Assembly: GCF_009617755.1 (NCBI RefSeq)
Contig: NZ_BGZH01000001.1
Span: 248,001 to 312,000 of the forward strand
Reading direction: 5' to 3'
DNA: 64,000 bases
Source: Marinobacter salsuginis
GTDB taxonomy: Bacteria; Pseudomonadota; Gammaproteobacteria; Pseudomonadales; Oleiphilaceae
Under the pieces are notes generated by a model, which was not told where the DNA came from, made no database searches, and saw nothing but the letters and a program-made list of their open reading frames with translations. Positions within the stretch are counted from its first letter, which is position 1; every line of letters starts with the position of its first letter. Below, piece by piece: positions 9,208 to 18,626 of the stretch. A program made the position numbers and the translations under genes.

Positions 9208-10386
9208 TCAGAAGCTATCGCCAGGCACCCGCACCCAACCTTCCATCAAAACCCGCGCACTGCGGCTCATAATGGCTTTGGTTGCGGTCCATTGGCCATC
9301 CACTTCCTTCGCTTCCGCGCCAACGCGCAATGTGCCGGAGGGATGCCCGAAGGTCACATGGGTTCGGTCGCCACCGCCCGCAGCCAGGTTCACCAGGGTT
9401 CCAGGAACCGCCGAAGCGGTTGCAATAGCCACTGCAGCCGTGCCCATCATGGCGTGATGGAGCTTGCCCATGGAGAGCGCGCGAACCAGAACGTCTACGT
9501 CCCCTGCCCCGATGTTCTTGCCGCTTGAGGATAAGTAATCCGAAGGCTTCGCCACGAAGGCGACTTTCGGCGTGTGCTGGCGGTTGGCCGCTTCCTCGAT
9601 ATTCTGGATCAGCCCCATTTTCACCGCACCGTGGGCCCGGATGGTTTCGAACCTTGCCAGGGCTTTGGGATCGGAGTTGATGTCGTCCTGCAGCTCGGTG
9701 CCCTTGTACCCGATGTCTTCAGCGTTCACGAAAATGGTCGGGATTCCGGCGTTGATCATGGTGGCTTTCAGGATGCCCACACCGGGCACTTCCAGGTCGT
9801 CCACCAGGTTGCCGGTGGGGAACATGGAGCCTTCGCCATCGGCGGGGTCCATGAATTCCACCTGCACTTCGGCGGCCGGGAAGGTCACGCCGTCCAACTC
9901 GAAATCGCCGGTTTCCTGCACTTCACCGTTGGTGATGGGAACGTGGGCAACGATGGTTTTCTGGATATTGGCCTGCCAGATGCGGACAGTGCACGTGCCG
10001 TTCTCCGGAATCCGCTCTTTGGCAACAAAACCGCTGTTGATGGCGAAAGCGCCGACAGCCGCAGTAAGGTTGCCGCAGTTACCGCTCCAGTCCACAAACG
10101 GCTTGTCGATGGAGACCTGGCCGAACAGGTAGTCCACATCGTGATCCGGCTGCGTGGGATCGGCCAGGATCACCGTTTTGCTGGTGCTGGAGGTAGCGCC
10201 GCCCATGCCGTCGATTTGCTTCTGGTAGGGGTCCGGGCTGCCGATGACTCGCAGCAGGAGTTTATCCCGGGCTTCGCCCGGGGTTTGGCACGCCTCCGGC
10301 AGATCTTTCAGCCGGAAAAAGACGCCCTTGCTGGTGCCGCCACGCATATACGTGGCGGGGATTTTGATTTGTGGCTGGTGTGTCAT
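9208..10386 (-). CDS. prpF: AcnD-accessory isomerase PrpF
   Basis: A 392-residue PrpF-family protein of diaminopimelate-epimerase-like fold. Typical segments are [12 protein letters not shown] near residue 14, the [15 protein letters not shown] region near 100, and a C-terminal [16 protein letters not shown]. PrpF is thought to isomerise the 2-methylaconitate product made by AcnD so the cycle can continue, and is needed when AcnD acts in place of PrpD. Its start overlaps the acnD stop by 4 bp, so expression is coupled to acnD. It is followed after 32 bp by prpD. Confidence 0.95.
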   Translation of the reverse strand: MTHQPQIKIPATYMRGGTSKGVFFRLKDLPEACQTPGEARDKLLLRVIGSPDPYQKQIDGMGGATSSTSKTVILADPTQPDHDVDYLFGQVSIDKPFVDWSGNCGNLTAAVGAFAINSGFVAKERIPENGTCTVRIWQANIQKTIVAHVPITNGEVQETGDFELDGVTFPAAEVQVEFMDPADGEGSMFPTGNLVDDLEVPGVGILKATMINAGIPTIFVNAEDIGYKGTELQDDINSDPKALARFETIRAHGAVKMGLIQNIEEAANRQHTPKVAFVAKPSDYLSSSGKNIGAGDVDVLVRALSMGKLHHAMMGTAAVAIATASAVPGTLVNLAAGGGDRTHVTFGHPSGTLRVGAEAKEVDGQWTATKAIMSRSARVLMEGWVRVPGDSF

Positions 10387-12980
10387 GCCGCACCTTCCGA
10401 TTGCAGGAAGTCCTCGGCAAACCGCTGCAACACACCGCCCGCGCTGTAGATGGACACTTCTTCAGCAGTATCCAGGCGGCAGATAACCGGAATGCGCTCA
10501 GTGCTACCGTTCTTCCGATGGATAACCAGCGTAAGCTCCGCGCGGGGCGCCGGGGTGCCTTCCACGTCGTAGGTTTCGGTGCCGTCGATGCCGAGTGTCT
10601 TGCGGGTAGTACCCTCCTCAAACTGAAGCGGCATCACGCCCATACCGATCAGGTTGGTACGGTGAATCCGCTCAAAGCCTTCGGCGACAATCGCTTCTAC
10701 ACCCGCCAGGGCAACGCCTTTGGCGGCCCAATCGCGGGAGGAGCCCTGCCCGTAGTCGGCGCCGGCGATGATGATCAGCGGTTGCTTGCGCTCCATGTAG
10801 GTCTCGATGGCTTCCCACATGCGGGTGACCTTGCCTTCCGGCTCGATCCGCGCCAGGGAACCCTGCTTCACATTGCCGTTTTCGTCCCGGACCATTTCAT
10901 TGAACAGTTTCGGGTTAGCGAAGGTGGCGCGCTGGGCGGTCAGGTGATCGCCACGGTGTGTCGCATAGGAGTTAAAGTCTTCCTCAGGCACACCCATCTT
11001 GTGGAGGTATTCACCGGCTGCGCTATTCATCAGGATCGCGTTGGAGGGCGACAGATGGTCGGTGGTGATGTTGTCCGGCAACACCGCCAGAGGGCGCATG
11101 CCCTTGAGGGTCTTCTCACCTACCATACCGCCTTCCCAATACGGCGGGCGACGGATGTAAGTGCTCTGCGGACGCCACTCATACAGCGGGTTGGTGTTGG
11201 CCTGGGCATCCCGGGTGATGTCGAACATCGGGATGTAGGTGCTGCGGAACTGCTCCGGCTTGACGCTGGATTTCACGATGGCATCGATTTCCGCATCGTC
11301 CGGCCAGATGTCCTTAAGGGTGACAGGATTGCCATCCTGGTCGTAGCCCAGCGCATCTTTCTCGATATCAAAACGGATCGTGCCCGCGATCGCGTAGGCA
11401 ACCACCAGCGGGGGTGAGGCCAGGAACGCCTGCTTGGCATAGGGGTGAATCCGGCCGTCGAAGTTCCGGTTACCGGAGAGCACCGCCACGGAATACAGGT
11501 CTCGGTCGATGATTTCCTGCTGGATTTTCGGGTCCAGGGCACCACTCATGCCGTTGCAGGTGGTACAGGCGAAGGCCACCACACCGAAGCCCAGTTGCTC
11601 AAGTTCCGGCAGCAGTTTGGCTTCTTCCAGGTACATCTTGACCGTTTTGGAGCCCGGCGCCAGGGAGGTCTTCACCCATGGCTTGCGGGTCAGCCCCAGC
11701 TTGTTGGCGTTACGGGCGATCAGGCCTGCAGCCACCATGTTGCGGGGGTTACTGGTGTTGGTACAGCTGGTGATAGCAGCGATGATACACGCGCCATCCG
11801 GCATCTTGCCCTCTTCCTGCTCCCATTCACCGGCGATGCCGCGTTCTGCCAATTCGGATGTTGGCAGATGCGCATGGGGGTTGGAGGGGCCAGCCAGGGT
11901 ACGGGTCACTTTGGACAGGTCGAACTTCAGCACGCGCTCGTATTCAGCGTTCTTCATGCTGTCGGCCCAGAGACCGGTTTCCTTGGCGTACTTCTCTACC
12001 AGAGCGACCTGCTCGTCTTCACGACCGGTCAGCTTCAGGTAATCGATGGTCTGGCCGTCGATGTAGAACATCGCGGCGGTGGCGCCGTATTCCGGAGTCA
12101 TATTCGATATGGTGGCACGGTCGCCAACGGTAAGGCTGTCAGCGCCTTCACCGAAGAACTCCAGGTAGGCGCCAACTACGCGCTCCTTACGCAGGAACTC
12201 CGTGATGGCCAGCACCATATCGGTACCGGTAATGCCAGGCTGCAGCTTGCCCGTCAGTTCAACGCCCACGATATCCGGCAGGCGCATCATGGAAGCCCGG
12301 CCAAGCATAACGCTCTCGGCTTCCAGGCCGCCTACACCAACGGAAATAACGCCCAGGGCGTCAACCATCGGCGTATGGCTGTCAGTGCCGACACAGGTAT
12401 CCGGGAAAGCAACACCATCGCGGTTCTGAACCACCGGGGACATTTTCTCCAGGTTGATCTGGTGCATGATGCCATTGCCGGGAGGAATCACGTCTACGTT
12501 CATGAACGCGGTCTTGGTCCAGTTGATGAAGTGGAAACGGTCGTCGTTGCGGCGGTCTTCGATCTGGCGGTTCTTCTCGAACGCGTCTTTTTCGAAACCG
12601 GCGTGTTCGACGGCCAGGGAGTGATCCACGATCAACTGGGTCGGCACTACCGGGTTGACCTTCGCAGGATCACCACCCTTCTCTGCGATGGCATCACGCA
12701 GGCCGGCCAGGTCCACCAGGGCGGTCTGGCCGAGGATGTCGTGGCACACAACGCGAGCGGGGTACCAGGGAAAGTCCAGGTCGCGCTTGCGCTCGATCAG
12801 CTGCTTGAGAGAGTCCGTGAGCATCTCCGGATCGCAACGGCGAACCAGTTGCTCCGCCAGGATCTTGGAGGTGTACGGAAGCTTTTCGTACGCGCCGGCC
12901 TGGATGTCTTCCACGGCCTGGCGGGTGTCGAAATAATCCAGGTCGGTGCCTGGTAACGGTTTACGATATTCGGTGTTCAT
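10383..12980 (-). CDS. acnD: Fe/S-dependent 2-methylisocitrate dehydratase AcnD
   Basis: An 865-residue aconitase-family protein. The [4Fe-4S] cluster cysteines lie in AAITSCTNTSNP and in the ACTTCNGMSGALDP segment. GTDSHTPMVDALGV and the C-terminal swivel-domain motif GADYGQGSSRDWAAKG are also typical. The length and the neighbouring prpF identify AcnD rather than AcnA/AcnB. It converts 2-methylcitrate to a 2-methylaconitate isomer in the cytoplasm and depends on PrpF. Its start overlaps the prpC stop by 4 bp and its end overlaps the prpF start by 4 bp, so prpC-acnD-prpF form a coupled block. Confidence 0.96.
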   Translation of the reverse strand: MNTEYRKPLPGTDLDYFDTRQAVEDIQAGAYEKLPYTSKILAEQLVRRCDPEMLTDSLKQLIERKRDLDFPWYPARVVCHDILGQTALVDLAGLRDAIAEKGGDPAKVNPVVPTQLIVDHSLAVEHAGFEKDAFEKNRQIEDRRNDDRFHFINWTKTAFMNVDVIPPGNGIMHQINLEKMSPVVQNRDGVAFPDTCVGTDSHTPMVDALGVISVGVGGLEAESVMLGRASMMRLPDIVGVELTGKLQPGITGTDMVLAITEFLRKERVVGAYLEFFGEGADSLTVGDRATISNMTPEYGATAAMFYIDGQTIDYLKLTGREDEQVALVEKYAKETGLWADSMKNAEYERVLKFDLSKVTRTLAGPSNPHAHLPTSELAERGIAGEWEQEEGKMPDGACIIAAITSCTNTSNPRNMVAAGLIARNANKLGLTRKPWVKTSLAPGSKTVKMYLEEAKLLPELEQLGFGVVAFACTTCNGMSGALDPKIQQEIIDRDLYSVAVLSGNRNFDGRIHPYAKQAFLASPPLVVAYAIAGTIRFDIEKDALGYDQDGNPVTLKDIWPDDAEIDAIVKSSVKPEQFRSTYIPMFDITRDAQANTNPLYEWRPQSTYIRRPPYWEGGMVGEKTLKGMRPLAVLPDNITTDHLSPSNAILMNSAAGEYLHKMGVPEEDFNSYATHRGDHLTAQRATFANPKLFNEMVRDENGNVKQGSLARIEPEGKVTRMWEAIETYMERKQPLIIIAGADYGQGSSRDWAAKGVALAGVEAIVAEGFERIHRTNLIGMGVMPLQFEEGTTRKTLGIDGTETYDVEGTPAPRAELTLVIHRKNGSTERIPVICRLDTAEEVSIYSAGGVLQRFAEDFLQSEGAA

Positions 12981-14107
12981 GGGCGCTCCTCAATCGGTAC
13001 CCACTTGGCATCCGCCGGGCCTGTGTAATCGGCACTTGGGCGGATGATGCGGTTGTTGGCGCGCTGCTCTTTCACGTGGGCGGTCCAGCCGGAAACCCGG
13101 GACATCACAAAGATCGGGGTGAACAGTTCGGTCGGAATGCCCATGAAGTGATAAGCGGATGCGTGGAAGAAGTCGGCGTTACAGAACAGCTTCTTCTCGC
13201 GCCACATGACTTCTTCACAACGCTCGGAGACCGGATACAGCACGGTATCGCCCACTTCGTCCGCCAGCTTCTTGGACCACTGCTTGATAATGGCGTTGCG
13301 CGGGTCGGACTCTTTGTAGATCGCGTGGCCGAAACCCATGATCTTCTCTTTGCGCTCCAGCATGCCCATCAGGCCTTCTTCGGCCTCTTCCGGCGTCTTG
13401 AACTTCTGGATCAGGGCCATGGCCGCCTCGTTGGCGCCGCCGTGCAGAGGCCCGCGCAGCGAACCGATGGCGCCGGTCACACAGCTGTGGATATCAGACA
13501 GCGTGGAGGCACACACGCGGGCGGTGAAGGTGGAAGCGTTGAATTCGTGCTCTGCGTACAGGATCAGCGACACGTTCATGACGCGCTCGTGCAGTTCGCT
13601 GGGCTTCTTGCCGTGCAGCAGCTCGAGGAAATGGCCGCCGATGGAGTCCACATCACTTTCAGTTTCGATACGAACGCCTTCGTGGGCGAAGCGGTACCAG
13701 TACGTAATGATGGACGGGAACACCGCCAGCATGCGGTCGATCTTGTCGTCCTGCTCGCTGAAATCTTCTTCGGTTTCCAGGTTGCCCAGCATGGAGCAGC
13801 CGGTACGCATTACATCCATCGGATGGGCGTCTTTGGGGATCTGCTCAAGCACGGTTTTCAGGGCAGCCGGCAGGCCGCGCAGGCTTTGAAGTTTTTTGGT
13901 GTAGGCGTCCAGTTCCTGGCGGTTGGGCAGTTTGCCGCGCAGCAGCAGGTAGGCGATTTCCTCAAACTGGGCTTTTTCAGCCAGATCGGCAATGTCGTAG
14001 CCGCGGTATGTCAGGCCGGCGCCGCTTTTGCCTACCGTACAAAGTGCAGTTTCGCCAGCTACCTGGCCTCGGAGGCCTGCGCCGCTCAGTTGTTTTGCTT
14101 CAGCCAT
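12977..14107 (-). CDS. prpC: 2-methylcitrate synthase PrpC
   Basis: A 376-residue citrate-synthase-family enzyme that condenses propionyl-CoA with oxaloacetate. It has LTYRGYDIADLAE near 32, the active-site region GSLRGPLHGGANEAAM near 225, MGFGHAIYK with a catalytic His, and the CoA/substrate region SRVSGWTAHVKEQ near the C-terminus. The short length (about 375, not about 430) and the operon context make it PrpC rather than GltA. It lies 41 bp downstream of prpB and overlaps acnD. Confidence 0.96.
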   Translation of the reverse strand: MAEAKQLSGAGLRGQVAGETALCTVGKSGAGLTYRGYDIADLAEKAQFEEIAYLLLRGKLPNRQELDAYTKKLQSLRGLPAALKTVLEQIPKDAHPMDVMRTGCSMLGNLETEEDFSEQDDKIDRMLAVFPSIITYWYRFAHEGVRIETESDVDSIGGHFLELLHGKKPSELHERVMNVSLILYAEHEFNASTFTARVCASTLSDIHSCVTGAIGSLRGPLHGGANEAAMALIQKFKTPEEAEEGLMGMLERKEKIMGFGHAIYKESDPRNAIIKQWSKKLADEVGDTVLYPVSERCEEVMWREKKLFCNADFFHASAYHFMGIPTELFTPIFVMSRVSGWTAHVKEQRANNRIIRPSADYTGPADAKWVPIEERP

Positions 14108-14148
14108 TGTTGTCTCCCATCGTTATCTTGTTTGGGGTGTCTGTCGGA

Positions 14149-15036
14149 TTAACCTTTACTCTGCTGAAACAGTTGGTCCAGCTTCTGCTCGAAATCGTGG
14201 TAGTTCAGGAAATCGTACAACTCCATGCGGGTCTGCATCAGGTCAACCACGTCTTTCTGGTCGCCCTTTTCCAGGATGTTCTGGTAAACAGTGAGAGCGG
14301 CCTTGTTCATCGCTCGGAAGGCGCTGAGCGGATACAGAACCATATCTGCGCCGGCTTCAGCCAGTTCCTTACGGTTGTATAAAGGCGTGGCACCGAATTC
14401 GGTAATGTTGGCCAGGATGGGCACGTCCAGGGCTTCAGAGAAGGCTTTATAGTGCTCAAGCTCGGTGACTGCTTCGGCAAAGATGCCGTCAGCGCCAGCT
14501 TCGATGCAGGCCTTGGCACGCTCAATGGCAGCTTCGAGGCCCTCTTTCTGGAAGGCGTCGGTGCGGGCCATGATGAAGAAGTCTTTGTCTTCACGGGCAT
14601 CCACAGCGGCCTTGATGCGGTCGACCATTTCTTCCTGGGATACGATTTCCTTGTTCGGACGGTGGCCACAGCGCTTCTGGGCAACCTGGTCCTCAATATG
14701 GACAGCGGCTGCACCGGCACGTTCCATCTCTCGAATGGTACGGGCGATGTTAAAGGCGCCACCCCAGCCGGTATCAATGTCGACCAGCAGCGGTACGTCG
14801 GTAGCTGCGGTAATACGGCGAACATCCTCGACCACATCGTTCATGGTGGTCATGCCCAGATCCGGCAGGCCGTAGGAGGCGTTGGCGACACCGCCGCCAG
14901 ACAGGTAAATGGCCTGGTGGCCCACTTTGTCGGCCATCATGGCGGCATAAGCGTTGATGGTGCCGACAATCTGCAGGGGCTGGTTGTCTTTGAGCGCCTT
15001 GCGGAAGCGGGCGCCGGGGCTGAGTTTGTTGGTCAT
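14149..15036 (-). CDS. prpB: 2-methylisocitrate lyase PrpB
   Basis: A 295-residue isocitrate-lyase/PEP-mutase-superfamily enzyme that splits 2-methylisocitrate into pyruvate and succinate, the last step of the cycle. [11 protein letters not shown] at 83-93 carries the Mg-binding Asp residues and the lyase motif KRCGH is at 121-125 with catalytic Cys123. The ARTDAF segment is also conserved. It is the first metabolic gene after gntR. The stop codon lies in a sequence, TGTCGGATTA on the plus strand at 14142-14151, that equals one arm of the REP-like hairpin found on its other side at 15067-15100. Confidence 0.96.
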   Translation of the reverse strand: MTNKLSPGARFRKALKDNQPLQIVGTINAYAAMMADKVGHQAIYLSGGGVANASYGLPDLGMTTMNDVVEDVRRITAATDVPLLVDIDTGWGGAFNIARTIREMERAGAAAVHIEDQVAQKRCGHRPNKEIVSQEEMVDRIKAAVDAREDKDFFIMARTDAFQKEGLEAAIERAKACIEAGADGIFAEAVTELEHYKAFSEALDVPILANITEFGATPLYNRKELAEAGADMVLYPLSAFRAMNKAALTVYQNILEKGDQKDVVDLMQTRMELYDFLNYHDFEQKLDQLFQQSKG

Positions 15037-15066
15037 GGTGTTGGCCTCTTCTCTTTTGGATTCTTG

Positions 15067-15100
15067 TTGTCGGATTATGACTTTGGCTAATCCGACCTAC
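15067..15100. repeat. REP-like palindromic element between gntR and prpB
   Basis: A 9-bp perfect inverted repeat, GTCGGATTA (15069-15077) and TAATCCGAC (15088-15096), with a 10-nt loop, flanked by TGT and CTACG. This matches from memory the common extragenic palindromes of the TGTCGGATTA...TAATCCGACCTA type seen in many proteobacteria. It sits within the prp operon, where a hairpin could protect mRNA ends or attenuate between gntR and prpB. Only one full copy was found by eye in the window. Confidence 0.7.
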
Positions 15101-15101
15101 G

Positions 15102-15782
15102 TTAGATGGTGATTTCGCCTTCCTGGATTTTCTTTTCGATGTTTTGTCTGGCGGCATTGATATGTCGCTTCATCAGGAACTCCGCCAGCTCGCCGTCGCG
15201 CTGGGCGATGGCTTCCACGATTCGCCGGTGTTCGCCGAGTGCCCGTTTCGGACGCCCGGTGGAGGTGCTTAGCCGGTAACGGTACATGCGCACCATGTAG
15301 TAAAGATCACCCAACAGCATCTGGGCCAGTTTGGTGTTGCGGCTCCCGGTGGCGATCCGGTGGTGGAAGTCGTAGTCGCCTTCGGCCTGGTAATAGGCCT
15401 GGCCCTGGGCTTCGTCGATCATGCGTTCGTGGGTGTCGAGTGTCGCCTGGAGGTCGGCGATTTCCTGATCGGTCATGCGCTCGGCTGCCTGGCGCGCGGC
15501 CAGTCCTTCCATGACTTCACGTATGCGGTAGAGCTCCATCAGCTCGGAGGCGCTGACGGAAACCACCTTGACGCCGGCATGGGGGCGGCGCACCAGAAGG
15601 CCGCGGGACTCAAGGCGGCCCAGGGCTTCCCGGAGCGGGCCGCGGGTGAGATCGAACCGGGAACAAAGCTCCAGTTCACCGATCTTTTCGCCCGGGGCCA
15701 GCTCGCCTTTCACGATTGCCGTTTGCAGACAATCGAAGGCCTCATCGGCGCGGGTGTAGGTAGGAGACAGTAACTCAGACAT
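15102..15782 (-). CDS. GntR/FCD-family transcriptional regulator of the prp operon
   Basis: A 226-residue FadR-subfamily GntR regulator. The N-terminal winged helix (about 10-75) contains GELELCSRFDLTRGPLREAL. The C-terminal all-helical FCD domain (about 85-215) has metal/ligand-binding residues such as YDFHHRIATGS and LGEHRRIVEAI. Its position at the head of the prp genes, 65 bp before prpB, makes it the likely operon regulator. In related bacteria it is a repressor relieved by a 2-methylcitrate-cycle intermediate; that ligand is inference here. No clear Shine-Dalgarno site precedes the ATG. Three TTGTNNACAA palindromes lie upstream, one of them 3 bp before the start codon, which suggests autoregulation. 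Confidence 0.9.
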   Translation of the reverse strand: MSELLSPTYTRADEAFDCLQTAIVKGELAPGEKIGELELCSRFDLTRGPLREALGRLESRGLLVRRPHAGVKVVSVSASELMELYRIREVMEGLAARQAAERMTDQEIADLQATLDTHERMIDEAQGQAYYQAEGDYDFHHRIATGSRNTKLAQMLLGDLYYMVRMYRYRLSTSTGRPKRALGEHRRIVEAIAQRDGELAEFLMKRHINAARQNIEKKIQEGEITI

Positions 15783-15784
15783 AG

Positions 15785-15796
15785 TTTGTCAACAAA
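15785..15796. promoter_or_regulatory. Operator-like palindrome 1 (TTTGTCAACAAA)
   Basis: Inverted repeat TTTGT-CA-ACAAA placed 3 bp upstream of the gntR start codon, where the leader or ribosome site would be. It has the same core as two further sites upstream. Binding here would block transcription elongation or initiation of the prp operon. The TTGTNNACAA core is a common type for FCD-GntR regulators. Confidence 0.6.
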
Positions 15797-15815
15797 ACCT
15801 GATTGATTTTGAGAA

Positions 15816-15844
15816 AAGCTACGCCTGAGCGGCCATATTGTCAA
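15816..15844 (-). promoter_or_regulatory. Predicted sigma-70 promoter of gntR-prp operon
   Basis: On the minus strand: TTGACA (15839-15844), 17-bp spacer, TAGCTT (15816-15821). The -35 box lies inside palindrome 2, so a regulator bound there would exclude RNA polymerase. Predicted transcription start is near 15809, giving a short leader before the gntR ATG at 15782. Confidence 0.6.
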
Positions 15845-15850
15845 CAATAT
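15835..15850. promoter_or_regulatory. Operator-like palindrome 2 (ATATTGTCAACAATAT)
   Basis: Seven-base perfect arms ATATTGT and ACAATAT around a CA centre, the best of the three sites. It contains the predicted -35 hexamer of the gntR-prp promoter, which is the classic place for a repressor operator. Confidence 0.7.
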
Positions 15851-15869
15851 TGGCTAAATTGAGCCTCTG

Positions 15870-15881
15870 ATTGTTTACAAT
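15870..15881. promoter_or_regulatory. Operator-like palindrome 3 (ATTGTTTACAAT)
   Basis: Arms ATTGT and ACAAT around TT. It is centred 33 bp from palindrome 2 and lies upstream of the predicted -35, close to the opgD stop codon. It may allow cooperative binding with sites 1 and 2. Confidence 0.5.
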
Positions 15882-15893
15882 AGATCCAATCAA

Positions 15894-17477
15894 TCAATAG
15901 AGCTTTCGCTCAGCGACAGGTGGCGGGGTGTACTGATAAAGCCAGGTTTCGGTAAGCGCCTCGGTGCCCAGCCTGAGGTACAGGCGAATATTGACGGGTT
16001 CAACCGAGTCATCCGGCACCAGGTCAAACATGGCCCGGTAACCGTCGATTGCAGACAATGGTCTGGCGGACGTGATTTCAACCTCTCCGCGGCTCACACT
16101 GATAACCGGCTCCACATCCGCGCCCTTGCTGAGCATCTCCAGGGCACCGCCAGCAAAATCAACCGCAAAACGCCTTGAAAAATAGGTGCGCTCCTGGCCC
16201 ACTACACCGCCCAGCCCGGTCCGGGTTGCCTGCACCGTGGCCAACTCATAGGGCCGCACCGGCGCCTGCTCCCCCCAGTGCAAGCGGTAACTGTAGAGGT
16301 ACTCCCTGCCTGGCAACAGAGGCTCTTCGGGGTGCCAGAAAGCAACGATGTTATCGAAGGTTTCATCCACGGTGGGAATTTCCACCAGGTCAACACTGCC
16401 ACGTCCCCAATCTCCTCGAGGCTCCACCCAGAGGCTGGGACGCCGATCGTAGAACACACCGTCATCCTGGTAGTGGTCAAAATTCCTGTCCCGTTGCATC
16501 AAGCCAAAGCCTGCGGGATTGTTATCCTCGAAACTGTTGAACCGGAGGTTGGCGGGGTTCACCAGTGGTCGCCACAACCATTCACCGTTGCCGTTGCGCA
16601 TGGCCAGGCCGTCGGAATCGTGTATTTCCGGGCGCCAGTCGTAGCCCATGCGATCGTCATTTTCGCCCACCTGGTACATGCTGGTCAGCGGCGCGATGCC
16701 GGCCCGGGTGATTTCGGTTCTCGGGTACAGCGCCACATCGACATCCATAACCATGTTCCGTCCGGGGTCCAGCACAAACGCGTAGGCACCGGTGGTGCTC
16801 GGTGAATCCAACAAGGCCCAGACCCGCAGCAGCTGGCTATCCGGTGCCGGCTTCTCCAGCCAGAACTCCGAGAAACGAGGGAATTCCTCCTTCCGGTTCA
16901 TGCCGGTATCTATCGCCAATCCCCGGGCAGAAAGACCATACTGCATCTCCGAGCCCACTGCCCGGAAATAGCTGGCGCCCAGGAAGGCAGCCAGATCCAG
17001 GGCAAAGTTGTTGTGGTAGTGAACCCGAAAGCCCGCGTAACCAAGATCCTCGGGCAGATCGCCCAGAGGCTGTTCTCCCCTGTATCGAAAAAGCTCCTGT
17101 CGATAGGCCAGTTCATTGGCCTCTCCCTCGACGACTTCATAAATTCTGACCGGCTGCTGAAAGTACAGCCCAAGATGAAACAGCTGAATCTGGAAAGCAG
17201 TATTATCGCCACGCCAAAGGGCCTGGTCGGCTCGGAAAGCGATGGCCTGGTAATCGTCCCAGGAAATGTTTTTAAGGGTTCGAGGCAACTGGCCTTCGAT
17301 GGAAACATGAGCCTCGCCTGCCAGCGCCCGAGCTCGGCCCTTTAGCCAGGCATAGCTGAACCCCGGCATAGAGCCGCCTGCCGCACGGGAGATTCCGGAA
17401 CCGAAAGCTGATAAAGGCAGAGCACCCACACCGAACGCAGAGAGCAACACCTTTAGCAGTGTTCTTCGCGCTATCAT
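15894..17477 (-). CDS. opgD: Periplasmic glucan biosynthesis protein, MdoG/OpgD family
   Basis: A 527-residue MdoG/OpgG-OpgD family protein involved in osmoregulated periplasmic glucan structure. The N-terminus MIARRTLLKVLL has twin arginines followed by a hydrophobic stretch and Ala-rich cleavage region near 30, consistent with Tat export. That is known for OpgD but not OpgG in E. coli, so I favour OpgD. Family segments include SWDDYQAIAFR, LFHLGLYFQQPVRIYEV, HYHNNFALD and YFRAVGSEMQYGLSARGLAIDTG. No opgH partner is in the window. It is divergent from galU, which makes the UDP-glucose precursor of these glucans. The gene name between opgD and opgG is not certain. Confidence 0.85.
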   Translation of the reverse strand: MIARRTLLKVLLSAFGVGALPLSAFGSGISRAAGGSMPGFSYAWLKGRARALAGEAHVSIEGQLPRTLKNISWDDYQAIAFRADQALWRGDNTAFQIQLFHLGLYFQQPVRIYEVVEGEANELAYRQELFRYRGEQPLGDLPEDLGYAGFRVHYHNNFALDLAAFLGASYFRAVGSEMQYGLSARGLAIDTGMNRKEEFPRFSEFWLEKPAPDSQLLRVWALLDSPSTTGAYAFVLDPGRNMVMDVDVALYPRTEITRAGIAPLTSMYQVGENDDRMGYDWRPEIHDSDGLAMRNGNGEWLWRPLVNPANLRFNSFEDNNPAGFGLMQRDRNFDHYQDDGVFYDRRPSLWVEPRGDWGRGSVDLVEIPTVDETFDNIVAFWHPEEPLLPGREYLYSYRLHWGEQAPVRPYELATVQATRTGLGGVVGQERTYFSRRFAVDFAGGALEMLSKGADVEPVISVSRGEVEITSARPLSAIDGYRAMFDLVPDDSVEPVNIRLYLRLGTEALTETWLYQYTPPPVAERKLY

Positions 17478-17773
17478 CGTTTCTCTTGCCTATGCCTGAC
17501 CACCTTCGCACCAATCTGGTGCATTATCTGAACCACGCTCCAGCTAAACATTAGACGAGATCTCCAATTTCAAGACTACGAAGCCTTGATATAAGTTACG
17601 GCAAAAGCACGCCTTGGCTCATAGTAGGCAACAAATCCATGTAGCCCCCTGCATTTGTGGTATTAACTTGGGTAAACTCGGCACACTTTGTGAAAGTACA
17701 ACCGTTCATAGGCTTGCGCAGAGGCGTTGAGCAGACTCGAGGGCGTGAAAACGACCATTAAAGGACGAATGAT

Positions 17774-18610
17774 ATGATCAGAAAATGCCTGTTTCCCGTT
17801 GCCGGCTACGGCACTCGCTTTCTCCCGGCCACCAAGGCGATGCCGAAGGAAATCCTGCCAGTGGTGAACAAACCACTGGTTCAGTATGGCGTTGAAGAAG
17901 CCGCGGAAGCCGGTATCCATGAATTTGGTTTTGTTACCGGCCGGGGTAAGCGGGCTATCGAGGACCATTTCGACATCAGCTACGAGCTTGAACACCAGAT
18001 TGCGGGCTCCGGCAAGGAAGACCTGCTGACCTCCATCCGTGATCTGATCGACCACAACAGTTTCGCTTTTACCCGGCAAAATGAAATGAAAGGGCTCGGC
18101 CACGCTATTCTCACCGGTCGCAACCTCGTAGGCGATAGTCCCTTCGCGGTTGTGCTGGCCGATGACTTCTGCATTGGCCCGGAAGGTGAAGACGGCGTAC
18201 TGGCGCAAATGGTGAAACTGTATAACCAGTTCCGTTGCTCCATTGTTGCGATCGAAGAGGTTCCGGCCGACGAAACCCACAAATACGGTGTGATTGCCGG
18301 TGAATCCATGAAGGACGGGCTTTACCGGATTACCGATATGGTGGAAAAGCCGGCCCCGGAAGACGCCCCGAGTAATCTGGCAATCATCGGCCGCTATATT
18401 CTCACGCCGGACATCTTCGACATTATCGAGCGGACTCCCGCCGGTAAGAACGGTGAAGTCCAGATTACCGACGCCCTACTCGAACAGGCGAAAAACGGCT
18501 GCGTACTGGCTTACCAGTTCAAGGGACGCCGGTTTGATTGCGGCAGTATTGATGGCTTTGTGGAAGCCACCAACTACGTTTACGAGAACATCTACAAGAA
18601 AGGCAAGTAA
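17774..18610 (+). CDS. galU: UTP--glucose-1-phosphate uridylyltransferase GalU
   Basis: A 278-residue nucleotidyltransferase that makes UDP-glucose from UTP and glucose-1-phosphate. The N-terminal signature FPVAGYGTRFLPATKAMPKE binds the nucleotide. FVTGRGKRAIEDHFD, VVLADDFC (metal-binding Asp), GVIAGE and MVEKPAPEDAPSNLAIIGRY are conserved. AAGGA precedes the ATG. The product feeds ugd (51149) and galE (52523), the exopolysaccharide locus and glucan synthesis. The 296-bp gap to opgD holds the divergent promoters; I see no distinct motif pair there. Confidence 0.96.
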   Translation: MIRKCLFPVAGYGTRFLPATKAMPKEILPVVNKPLVQYGVEEAAEAGIHEFGFVTGRGKRAIEDHFDISYELEHQIAGSGKEDLLTSIRDLIDHNSFAFTRQNEMKGLGHAILTGRNLVGDSPFAVVLADDFCIGPEGEDGVLAQMVKLYNQFRCSIVAIEEVPADETHKYGVIAGESMKDGLYRITDMVEKPAPEDAPSNLAIIGRYILTPDIFDIIERTPAGKNGEVQITDALLEQAKNGCVLAYQFKGRRFDCGSIDGFVEATNYVYENIYKKGK

Positions 18611-18626
18611 GGAATCCGGGGCGGTA

